From: Ligustrum vulgare
Taxonomy: Eukaryota; Streptophyta; Magnoliopsida; Lamiales; Oleaceae
Length of the DNA: 64,000 nucleotides
Direction: 5' to 3'
Assembly (NCBI GenBank): GCA_963555705.1
Contig: OY743169.1
Span: 51,140,124-51,204,123, forward strand
A program made the position numbers and the translations under genes. How positions within the stretch are numbered: position 1 is the stretch's first letter; every line of letters starts with the position of its first letter. Under the pieces are notes generated by a model that did no database searches, was not told where the DNA came from, and saw only the letters and a program-made list of their open reading frames with translations. Positions 11,101 through 21,619 of this stretch are shown here, one piece after another.

Positions 11101-14100
11101 ATAAGTTTAGAGACATTGTCTTTAAAGATGGATTTTTTGTTCTCTTGTTGTTGTTGCTATTGACAATGATCATACTTTGACATTGTTCAAGATGCAAATT
11201 CGGATTGTCAAGACAGTGTTGGATATTTCCCAATTCAGAATGAAGGAATTACTTATGATGAACAAGATCAACAACCTCAAGAACAAAATGCCATTGAAAA
11301 GATCCATTATAGAAAGGAGAAGTGTGGTTTCGGATGATTATATCATCTTTCTCCAAGAACATGAGTTTGACATAAGGTAATTGAAGATGATCCAATCAAC
11401 TTCTATTTGGCTAAACAAAGTTCTAATTCTAAAAATTGGATTGATGCCATAAAGATGAGATAAATCCATGAAAGACAGTGACATTTGGAATCTCGTCAAA
11501 TTGCCTGAATTCATGAACCCAAAGGTTTCAATTAAATATTTAAGACCAAGAGGGATTCAAATGGCAATGTTGATAGATAGAAGGCTTGTCTTGCTGTCAG
11601 GATTTTAAATAGAAGGAAAACATCGATTAGAAAGAGTCTTTCTATTGTTTTATCGAATGACTCTTTCAGGATAATGACGACATTTGTTATTAGACGGATA
11701 TAGAGATTATGTTTCTCAATTGAGAAATTGGATAAATAATATGTATGGTGCGACCAGAAAATTTTGTGTTATATAATACAAAGAAAATGGTTTGTAAACT
11801 AAATAAATTAATCTATTGTATCAAACAAGCTCCCCATCAATGGTATGAAAAATTTTATCAAATTATTATCTCGTTTGTATTTGAGATAAATGCAGTTGAT
11901 AATTGTGTCCCATAATTTCAGTGGGAGTAAATGTACCATTTTTGGTATGAAAGATTGTTGATTAGAAGATACACTCAGTGATAAGGGAGACTAGTTTAGT
12001 CTCATTCAGTGCCCCAAGATTGAGTTTAAAGTGATAAAGGATTAATTTTCAAGAGAATTCTTATGCGTTGGCTATAGGAAGTCTTGTATACACTCAAGTA
12101 TGTACGCATCAGGACACAGCGTCATAGTAGGAGTATTAGTCAGATATTTAAATAATCCTGTGATGAATAATTTGAAAGCATCCAAAAGGATTGTGCAATA
12201 TTCGCATAGAGAAAATCACATAAGTTTAGAGACATTGTCTTTAAAGATGGATTTTTTGTTCTCTTGTTGTTGTTGCTATTGACAATGATCATACTCTGAC
12301 ATTGTTCAAGATGCAAATTCGGATTGTCAAGACAGTGTTGGATATTTCCCAATTCAGAATGAAGGAATTACTTATGATGAACAAGATCAACAACCTCAAG
12401 AACAAAATGCCATTGAAAAGATCCATTATAGAAAGGAGAAGTGTGGTTTCGGATGATTATATCATCTTTCTCCAAGAACATGAGTTTGACATAAGGTAAT
12501 TGAAGATGATCCAATCAACTTCTATTTGGCTAAACAAAGTTCTAATTCTAAAAATTGGATTGATGCCATAAAGATGAGATAAATCCATGAAAGACAGTGA
12601 CATTTGGAATCTCGTCAAATTGCCTGAATTCATGAACCCAAAGGTTTCAATTAAATATTTAAGACCAAGAGGGATTCAAATGGCAATGTTGATAGATAGA
12701 AGGCTTGTCTTGCTGTCAGGATTTTAAATAGAAGGAAAACATCGATTAGAAAGAGACTTTCTATTGTTTTATCGAATGACTCTTTCAGGATAATGACGAC
12801 ATTTGTTATTAGACGGATATAGAGATTATGTTTCTCAATTGAGACATTGGATAAATAATATGTATGGTGCGACCAGAAAATTTTGTGTTATATAATACAA
12901 AGAAAATGGTTTGTAAACTAAATAAATTAATCTATTGTATCAAACAAGCTCCCCATCAATGGTATGAAAAATTTTATCAAATTATTATCTCGTTTGTATT
13001 TGAGATAAATGCAGTTGATAATTGTGTCCCATAATTTCAGTGGGAGTAAATGTACCATTTTTGGTATGAAAGATTGTTGATTAGAAGATACACTCAGTGA
13101 TAAGGGAGACTAGTTTAGTCTCATTCAGTGCCCCAAGATTGAGTTTAAAGTGATAAAGGATTAATTTTCAAGAGAATTCTTATGCGTTGGCTATAGGAAG
13201 TCTTGTATACACTCAAGTATGTACGCATCAGGACACAGCGTCATAGTAGGAGTATTAGTCAGATATTTAAATAATCCTGTGATGAATAATTTGAAAGCAT
13301 CCAAAAGGATTGTGCAATATTCGCATAGAGCAAATCACATAAGTTTAGAGACATTGTCTTTAAATATGAATTTTTTTTTCTATTGTTGTTGTTGCTATTG
13401 ACACTGATCATACTCTGACATTGTTCAAGATGCAAATTAGGATTGTCAAGACAATGTTGGATATTTCCCAATTCAGAATGAAGGAATTATTTATGTTGAA
13501 CTAGCTCAACAACCTCAAGAACAAAATGCCATTGAAAAGATCCATTGGGGAAAGGAGAAGTGTTGTTTCGGATGATTATATCATATTTCTCCAAGAACAT
13601 GGGTTTGACATAAGGTAATTGAAGATGATCCAATCAACTTCTATTTGGCCAAACAAAGTTCTAATTCTCAAAAATGGATTGATGCCATAAAGATGAGATA
13701 AATCTATGAAAGACAGTGACATTTGGAATCTCGTCAAATTTCCTGAATGCATGAACCCAAAGGTTTCAATTGAATATTTAAGACCAAGAGGAATTCAAAT
13801 CGCAATGTTGAGAGATATAAGACTTGTCTTGCTGTCAGGATTTTAATCAGAAGGAAAACATCGATTAGAAAGAGACTTTCTATTGTTTTATCGAAAGACT
13901 CTTTCAGGATAATGACGACATTTGTTATGAGATGGATATAGAGATTATGTTTCTCAATTGAGACATTGGATAAATAATATGTATGGTGCAATCAGAAAAT
14001 TTTCTGTTATATAATACAAAGAAAATGGTTTCTAAACTAAGTAAATTAATCTATTGTATCAAACACACTCCCCATCAACGGTATGACAAATTTTATCAAA

Positions 14101-17100
14101 TTATTATCTCGTTTGTATTTGAGATAAATGCAGTTGATAATAATGTCCCATAATTTCAGTGGGAGTAAATGTACCATTTTTGGTATGAAAGATTGTTGAT
14201 TAGAAGATACACTCAGTGATAAAGGAGACTAGTTTAGTCTCATTCAGTGCCCCAAGATTGAGTTTAAAGTGATAAAGGATTAATTTTCATGAGACTTCTT
14301 ATGCGTTGGCTGTAGGAAGTCTTGTATACACTCAAGTTTTACGCATCAGGATATAGCGTCATAGTGGGAGTATTAGTCAGATATTTAAATAATCCTGTGA
14401 TGAATAATTTGAAAACATCCAAAAGTATTTTGCAATATTCGCATAGAGCAAATCACATAAGTTTAGAGACTTTGTCTTTAAAGATGAATTTTTTTTCTCT
14501 TGTTGTTGCTATTGACAATGATCATACTCTGCCATTTTTCAAGATGCAAATTCGGATTGTCAAGACAGTGTTGGATATTTCCCAATTCAGAATGAAGGAA
14601 TTATTTATGTTGAACAAGCTCAACAACCTCAAGAACAAAATGACATTGAAAAGATCCATTAGAGAAAGGAGAAGTGTGGTTTCGGATGATTATATCATCT
14701 TTCTCCAAGAACATGGGTTTGACATAAGGTAATTGAAGATGATCCAATCAACTTCTATTTGGCCAAACAAAGTTCTAATTCTCAAAAGTGGATTGATGCC
14801 ATAAAGATGAGATAAATCCATGAAAGACAGTGACATTTGGAATCTCGTCAAATTGCCTGAATGCATGAACCCCAAAGGTTTCAATTGAATATTTAAGACC
14901 GAGAGGAATTCAAATGGCAATGTTGAGAGATATAAGGCTTGTCTTGCTGTCAGGATTTTAATAAGAAGGAAAACATCGATTAGAAAGAGACTTTCTATTG
15001 TTTTATCGAAAGGCTCTTTCAAGATAATTACGACATTTGTTATGAGATGGATATAGAGATTATGTTTCTCAATTGAGACATTGGATAAATAATATGTATG
15101 GTGCAACCAAAAAATTTTCTGTTATATAATACAAAGAAAATGGTTTCTAAGCTAAATAAATTAATCTATTGTATCAAACAAGCTCCCCATCAACGGTATG
15201 ACAAATTTTATCAAATTATTATCTCGTTTGTATTTGAGATAAATGCAAGTGATAATTATTTCCCATAATTTCAGTGGGAGTAAATGTACCATTTTTGGTA
15301 TGAAAGATTGTTGATTAGAAAATACACTCAGTGATAAGGGAGACTAGTTTAGTCTCATTCAGTACCCCCAAGATTGAGTTTAAAGTGATAAAGGATTAAT
15401 TTTCATGAGACTTCTTATGCGTTGGCTGTAGGAAGTTTTGTATACACTCAAGTTTTACGCATCAGGATATAGCGTCATAGTGGGAGTATTAGTCAGATAT
15501 TTAAATAATCCTGTGATGAATAAGTTGAAAGCATCCAAAAGGATTGTGCAATATTCACATAGAGCAAATCACATAAGTTTAGAGACTTTGTCTTTAAAGA
15601 TGAATTTTTTTTCTCTTGTTGTTGCTATTGACAAGGATCATACTCTGACATTGTTCAAGATGCAAATTCGGATTGTCAAGACAATGTTGGATATTTCCCA
15701 ATTCAGAATGAAGGAATTATTTATGTTGAACTAGCTCAACAACCTCAAGAACAAAATGCCATTGAAAAGATCCATTGGGGAAAGGAGAAGTGTGGTTTCG
15801 GATGATTATATCATCTTTCTCCAAGAACATGGGTTTGACATAAGCTAATTGAAGATGATCCAATCAACTTCTATTTGGCCAAACAAAGTTCTAATTCTCA
15901 AAAGTGGATTGATGCCATAAAGATGAGATAAATCCATGAAAGACAGTGACATTTGGAATCTCGTCAAATTGCCTGAATGCATGAACCCAAAGGTTTCAAT
16001 TGAATATTTAAGACCGAGAGGAATTCAAATGGCAATGTTGAGAGATATAAGGCTTGTCTTGCTGTCAGGATTTTAATCAGAAGGAAAACATCGATTAGAA
16101 AGAGACTTTCTATTGTTTTATCGAAAGGCTCTTTCAGGACAATGACGACATTTGTTATGAGATGGATATAGAGATTATGTTTCTCAATTGAGACATTGGA
16201 TAAATAATATGTATGGTGCAACCAGAAAATTTTCTATTATATAATACAAAGAAAATGGTTTCTAAACTAAATAAATTAATCTATTGTATCAAACAAGCTC
16301 CCCATCAACGGTATGACAAATTTTATCAAATTATTATCTCGTTTGTATTTGAGATAAATGCAGTTGATAATTATGTCCCATAATTTCAGTGGGAGTAAAT
16401 GTACCATTTTTGGTATGAAAGATTGTTGATTAGAAGATACACTCAGTGATAAGGGATACTAGTTTAGTCTCATTCAGTGCCCCAAGATTGAGTTTAAAGT
16501 GATAAAGGATTAATTTTCATGAGACTTCTTATGCGTTGGCTATAGGAAGTCTTGTATACACTCAAGTTTTACGCATCAGGATATAGCGTCATAGTGGGAG
16601 TATTAGTCAGATATTTAAATAATCCTTTGATGAATAATTTGAAAGCATCCAAAAGTATTTTGCAATATTCGCATAGAGCAAATCACATAAGTTTAGAGAC
16701 TTTGTCTTTAAAGATGAATTTTTTTTCTCTTGTTGTTTCTATTGACAATGATCATACTCTGACATTTTTCAAGATGCAAATTCGGATTGTCAAGACAGTG
16801 TTGGATATTTCCCAATTCAGAATGAAGGAATTATTTATGTTGAACAAGCTCAACAACCTCAAGAACAAAATGACATTGAAAAGATCCATTAGAGAAAGGA
16901 GAAGTGTGGTTTCGGATGATTATATCATCTTTCTCCAAGAACATAGGTTTGACATAAGGTAATTGAAGATGATCCAATCAACTTCTATTTGGCCAAATAA
17001 AGTTCTAATTCTCAAAAGTGGATTGATGCCATAAAGATGAGATAAATCCATGAAAGAAAGTGACATTTGGAATCTCGTCAAATTGCCTGAATGCATGAAC

Positions 17101-17472
17101 CCAAAGGTTTCAATTGAATATTTAAGACCGAGAGGAATTCAAATGGCAATGTTGAGAGATATAAGGCTTGTCTTGCTGTCAGGATTTTAATAAGAAGGAA
17201 AACATCGATTAGAAAGAGACTTTCTATTGTTTTATCGAAAGACTCTTTCAGGATAATGATGACATTTTTTATTAGATGGATATATAGATTATGTTTCTCA
17301 ATTGAGACATTGGAGAAATAATATGTATGGTGCAACCAGAAAATTTTTTGTTATATAATACAAAGAAAATGGTTTGTAAAGTAAATAAATTAATCTATTG
17401 TATCAAACAAGCTCCCCATCAATGGTATGACAAATTTTATCAAATTATTATCTCGTTTGTTTTTGCGATAAA
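8169..17472 (+). repeat. Tandem array of a ~1.12-kb Ty1/copia reverse-transcriptase fragment
   Basis: About 8.3 head-to-tail monomers. The landmark ACGCATCAGG falls at 8748, 9866, 10985, 12104, 13223, 14341, 15457 and 16571, giving periods of 1,118, 1,119, 1,119, 1,119, 1,118, 1,116 and 1,114 bases. Conceptual translation across frames gives copia-type pol pieces. These are the integrase-RT linker (for example RRSVVSDDYIIFLQEH), the RT N-terminal half (KMVCKLNKLIYCIKQAPHQ), then directly the late RT segment (YASGYSV...VRYLNNPVMNN) and the first residues toward RNase H. The piece between, which in copia elements carries the YVDD catalytic motif, is missing from every monomer I read. Each monomer has several stops and frameshifts. 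Open frames of 60-136 residues recur at the same place in each copy but are relics, not genes. The left edge is cut by the Athila-like element, the right by a solo LTR. Confidence 0.88.
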
Positions 17473-17989
17473 TGTGACGACCCGAATTCTCGACCATTCG
17501 AGTGCCACTAAAAGTGACTCATATCATATTATCGAGACTTAAATAGTAATATAAAATTATTCAAAAGAATAATTAGAATCCCATAATTTTATTTTGTGAA
17601 TAAAAATAGAACATAATTTTCTTACATAAAGTTCAACATAATTATCTCATCAATCTTAACCACTTTTGCCACTTCCATGTTGACCGCCTCGAACCTTCAA
17701 TTATCTGAAAATGGTAAATATCGTGGAGTGAGATTTATAAAATCCCAGTAAGTATACCAAGCATAAATTTTCTTTTGAAAGCATATGGATCATTTTCATC
17801 ATAACATAGGATAGGATCGAAATACTCATAAACATAGGGAGACACAAGAATTTTACCGAACTTAAATGGCAAGAATTCTTATGTGTAGCGCTACTAAACT
17901 CCGGTCCCCTTAGCATAATCATAAACATATCATATGGAACCCATAACAATCTTGTGAGATTGATTTCATAGCAATGATCCAAACATTTT

Positions 17990-18190
17990 CATAAAAACAT
18001 AAGATATACTTACTTGTCATAAAAACATACTTACTTTTCATAAAAACATAAGGTGTATTTACCTTTCATAAAAACATACTTACTTTTCATAAAAACATAA
18101 GATATACTTACTTGTCATAAAAACATAAGGTTTATTTACCTTTCATAAAAACATACTTACTTTTCATAAAAACATAAGATATACTTACCT
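17990..18190. repeat. Minisatellite with alternating ~21- and ~28-bp units
   Basis: Repeats of CATAAAAACATACTTACTTTT alternate with a longer form CATAAAAACATAAGATATACTTACTTGT or its GGTGTATTTACCTTT variant. At least eight units lie inside the solo LTR. Confidence 0.8.
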
Positions 18191-18417
18191 TTTAAAAGAT
18201 TAAAATGAAGTGTAGTAGTAAATGGACCAAAACTTTCTTGACCACCTTGAATTTCTCTTACTTGTGGATTTTTGTCAAGAGATTGGAAATAAGTGTATAT
18301 GTGTAGAGTTGTGTGTAAAAGAGATGGGTTTAAATAGATGTATAAAGTTGGCATATTGTAAACATAATCATTCAATTCTATTAATTTTAACACATCCTTT
18401 TCTTAAAGTAAAGCACC

Positions 18418-18870
18418 ATTCATATACTTTTCCATATTTATACAAATATTATGCTCTTCATGATTACATATAATGGAGTCTTATCAACCATTCATATACT
18501 TTTCCATATTTATACAAATATTATGCTCTTCATGATTACATATAATGGAGTCTTATCAACCATTCATATACTTTTCCATATTTATACAAATATTATGCTC
18601 TTCATGATTACATATAATGGAATCTTATCAACCATTCATATACTTTTCCATATTTATACAAATATTATGCTCTTCATGATTACATATAATGGAGTCTATA
18701 ATTCATTCATATACTTTTCCATATTTATACAAATATTATGCTCTTCATGATTACATATAATGGAGTATATAATTCATTCATATACTTTTCCATATTTATA
18801 CAAATATTATGCTCTTCATGATTACATATAATGGAGTATATAATTCATTCATATACTTTTCCATATTTAT
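18418..18870. repeat. 72-bp tandem repeat, about 6-7 copies, within the solo LTR
   Basis: The landmark CATATACTTTTCC recurs at 18421, 18493, 18565, 18637, 18708, 18779 and 18850, so the period is 72 bases in the first half and 71 in the second. While the period stays at 72, a multiple of three, an open frame of 99 residues (18451-18750) with a 24-residue repeat appears. It is a by-product of the repeat, not a gene. Confidence 0.9.
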
Positions 18871-19200
18871 TAAATTAAGATTCTCATAATTATTATATAT
18901 AATGGAACCTCTCATGCTTGCATATATTTTCTTAATTTCAATAATAAAAATAATTTTTGTATAAATAAATATTGGGATAACATTGAATTAAGTACTTGGA
19001 CTTAATATACTTTAAATCAAGAGAATGAAGATATTTTTAGAAATTCGGAATTTAATTTAAAATCGAACGATCTCGATTATTTCTTGACTTGGCTATACGA
19101 ATACGTCGTGGCGTTAACTTAATAAAAATGGGTGAAATAGTAGCGACACGATTTTCTATTAAAATAATTATTAATTGCGTAAAAATTCTTGGTCGCTACA

Positions 19201-19470
19201 ATAAATGCCGTTGATAATTATGTCCCATAATTTCAGTGGGAGTAAATGTACCATTTTTGGTATGAAAGATTGTTGATTAGAATATACACTCAGTGATAAG
19301 GGAGACTAATTTAGTCTCATTCAGTTCCCCAAGATTGAGTTTAAAGTGATAAATGATTAATATGCATGAGACTTCTTATGCGTTGGCTATAGGAAGTCTT
19401 GTATACACTCATGTATGTACGCATTAGGATATAATGTCATAGTGGGAGTATTAGTTAAATATTTAAATAA
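19201..19470 (+). repeat. Terminal fragment of the copia-derived array
   Basis: Continuation of the monomer split by the solo LTR. It includes the landmark ACGCATTAGG at 19419 and the late RT segment, and stops within the RYLNN-equivalent codons near 19470, where unrelated sequence begins. It is more diverged than the inner copies, as expected at the edge of an array. Confidence 0.8.
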
Positions 19471-20747
19471 TAAATTTTACATAAATCACGTAACATACAC
19501 ATTCACATGCAATCATAATTTAAATCAATTAATAGGAGCGAGTCTACCTTAATTTCAACAAGTGCAAAGTCAAGCGAAAAATGACTTCAATCCTTTAATT
19601 CTCCGTACGCCTCGTCTAGCCAATTAGAAAAATTAGTTGAATTAGTCTTTTTAAATTTATAGTTTAAAAATGATAAATTATAATTTTGGGACTGAAATTG
19701 ATGATTTGAAAGTTGGGGGACTAATATGAGTAATTTGAAAGTTGATGGACTAAAATGAATACTTTAAAAGTTGGAGGACTAAAATGAGTAATTTGAAAGT
19801 TGAGTTGAAGCTCAAAACAAATATGAAACTATAGGGCTGAAATAATTGATTTTAAAAATGAATGGGCTAATTAAAATCATTTAAAACTTAAGTGGCTGAA
19901 ATGATAAGTTTTAAAACTATAGGGACTGATTTAGATAACTTTGGAACTTGGGGGGGACTAAGCTACAATTTCTAATAAAATCAAGAAATGTTAAAAATTG
20001 ATTTCATCTCTTTCCCTTCACTTGCTTGAAGTTAGAGAGAGAGGGCGAGAGATAGAGGTGTGAGCGGGGATTCCATTGCCGGCACCAAAGCCGGGGGTTC
20101 GTCGGCGCAGGGTGCAGGGAGTGGTAAGGGTGCAATAGGCTAGGTTTTTTTTTGTGTGTGGATTGTGTGCATTTTTTGTGCGAGAAATGGGGGCGAAACC
20201 GAAGCAAAAATGAAGCTTGAAGTTCGAGTTTGGGCTGTGAAAACCGGCGGTCAAGGTAGGGTTCTAAACTTCTATTTCTAGGTTTTTTGGGTTTGATTTT
20301 GGATTTGGCAGAGATGAGGATAGGTTGGTGCGGTGGTGAGATTGTGGCCGGTCAAGTTGCAGTTGATGGTGGCGTGGATTGAGGAGGTGGCGGTCATGGT
20401 TTGGAGTTGGGTTTGTGGACTGTTGGTGATGATTTGGATTGATTTTGGCTTTGGTGCGTGAGTGGTGGTGGATGCTGCGTGTGGTGGTGGTGCGATGAGT
20501 AGTGGTGGCTGCTGAAATGAGGCAGCTGCAATGGCTGCGTGAGGTTGGGGTTTGAGGTTACCTGGCTGGAGGAGGAGGCTTCAATGTCGTGACTTGGTGA
20601 GGCTGGGACAGTTTGGTTGGTGAGATGATGCCGAGAGTTGGGTTTGGAGAAGTAGGTGATATAGAGTTAGGGTATGGTATGTGATTGATGTGATAGGTGG
20701 AGGTTGGTGGTATTATGAAATCTTGACAAGCGCAGTCGGGTGCAGGC
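19471..20747. other. Unassigned repetitive sequence with a ~33-bp minisatellite
   Basis: No gene supported. From about 19690 to 19805 a degenerate 30-33-bp motif (ATGAGTAATTTGAAAGTTGGGGGACT type) repeats four or five times, and looser copies continue to about 19960. From 20030 onward the plus strand becomes G-rich with many GGTGG runs. The overlapping minus-strand frames at 20004-20254 and 20558-20824 are Pro/Ser-rich low-complexity readings of this and match nothing I recognise. The block could be the remains of another LTR, but I found no paired ends. Confidence 0.5.
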
Positions 20748-21291
20748 GGGGGTGGGCATGGGTTGGGTCGGTTTTTTGCCCAACCCGAATCCAACCCACT
20801 ATGATCGGGTTGATAAAAAATCAACCCAACTCAATCCAAATATGAATTCAAATCCAACCCAACCCAATCAAGTTTCGATCGGGTTGGGTTGAGTGGTTTG
20901 AGCTTTGGTCCAATTAAATAAAATTCTTAGAAAATTAAAAAATTATGCACATAAATCAACTATTAACTCAAATAAATTATGTACAATACAATAAGTTCAA
21001 ATATAATAAATTGAATACTTGTTAATAAAACTAAAATATGTTCAAATTATATTTGAGTTTCATCCAAATTAAAAATAGATTTAAGATTCTTGAAATTTAA
21101 ATGGTCTTATATTTTAAAAATTTTGATTGGGTTGGGTTGGGTCGGGTCGAGTTGGGTTTGTCATCTAACCCACAACCCAATCCAAACATTTTTTTTTATT
21201 TTTTATGACACAACCCAATTTTCATCAAAACTCAACCCAACTCGATCGGGTTTGGCGGTTTTGGCAGGTTGGGTGGGTTGATGTCCACCCC
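20748..21291. mobile_element. Probable hAT-like MITE with GGGGTGGRCAT termini
   Basis: The left end reads GGGGGTGGGCATGGGTTGGG and the right end, read inward on the minus strand, GGGGTGGACATCAACCCACC. The termini therefore share GGGGTGG(G/A)CAT as an inverted repeat. The interior carries many imperfect copies of AACCCAACCC and its complement, clustered at both ends, and no transposase. The GGGGTGG-type end resembles plant hAT-related non-autonomous elements. I could not find a clean 8-bp target duplication (GTGCAGGC on the left, TAAGTGTA on the right), so the class is tentative. Confidence 0.5.
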
Positions 21292-21619
21292 TAAGTGTAG
21301 GGTTCGAATCCTGAAATAATGAATTTGTGTCATGTGGCAAGCTGAAGTTATGACTTACCATACCTCCACCCTTACTCTTTAACCAATAGCCTAGGACAAT
21401 GTTGGTTAGGATTATGAAGGTGTGGGCTACACATCCCCTGGGTTGGTGGCAGTGGGCCCCATCCACCCGACGAATCCGGCGCCGACACGAATATCATGGG
21501 AACCGGGAAACCACGGTATGGAAGATATCGGCTCAATCAATAGCTCTTCCTATGCAGAAGGCATTTCCTGGTCGAGAGTTTTTCTGATGCCATTTACTTC
21601 AACTCACTCTCGCAGAATC

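Larger units (their letters stand above)
17473..19200 (-). mobile_element. Solo LTR (1,728 bp) inside the copia-derived array
   Basis: The segment begins TGTGACGACC and ends GGTCGCTACA on the plus strand, so both strands start TGT and end ACA, and the two termini form an imperfect inverted repeat. It is flanked by a 5-bp direct repeat ATAAA (17468-17472 and 19201-19205). Removing the insert plus one repeat restores an ordinary copia-array monomer: the flanks read across to the same sequence seen at about 15240 and 16350. No PBS, gag or pol lies inside, so this is an LTR left after recombination between the two LTRs of an element. The termini (TGTAGCGACC... on the minus strand) resemble those of plant Ty3/gypsy chromovirus-type LTRs, but the family is only suggested. 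It holds two minisatellites, at 17990-18190 and 18418-18870. Confidence 0.85.

Noticed and set aside
8744..16962. Repeated 60-136-residue frames in the copia-derived array, both strands
   Set aside because: They are fragments of decayed pol in mixed frames, lack the catalytic motif and have no consistent start; the minus-strand frames are shadows.
18451..18750. 99-residue protein with a 24-residue repeat
   Set aside because: A direct consequence of a 72-base minisatellite inside an LTR; it ends when the period slips to 71.
20004..20824. Proline/serine-rich minus-strand frames
   Set aside because: Low-complexity readings of a G-rich repeat region and of the adjoining MITE.
21299..21312. tRNA box-B-like GGGTTCGAATCCTG beside the hAT-like MITE, suggesting a SINE or tRNA
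   Set aside because: No cloverleaf and no box A at the right distance; a single 11-base match is not enough.
21422..21619. N-terminal extension of receptor kinase A to the upstream ATG at 21422
   Set aside because: The added 66 residues precede the signal peptide, have no family counterpart and look like untranslated or repeat-derived sequence.
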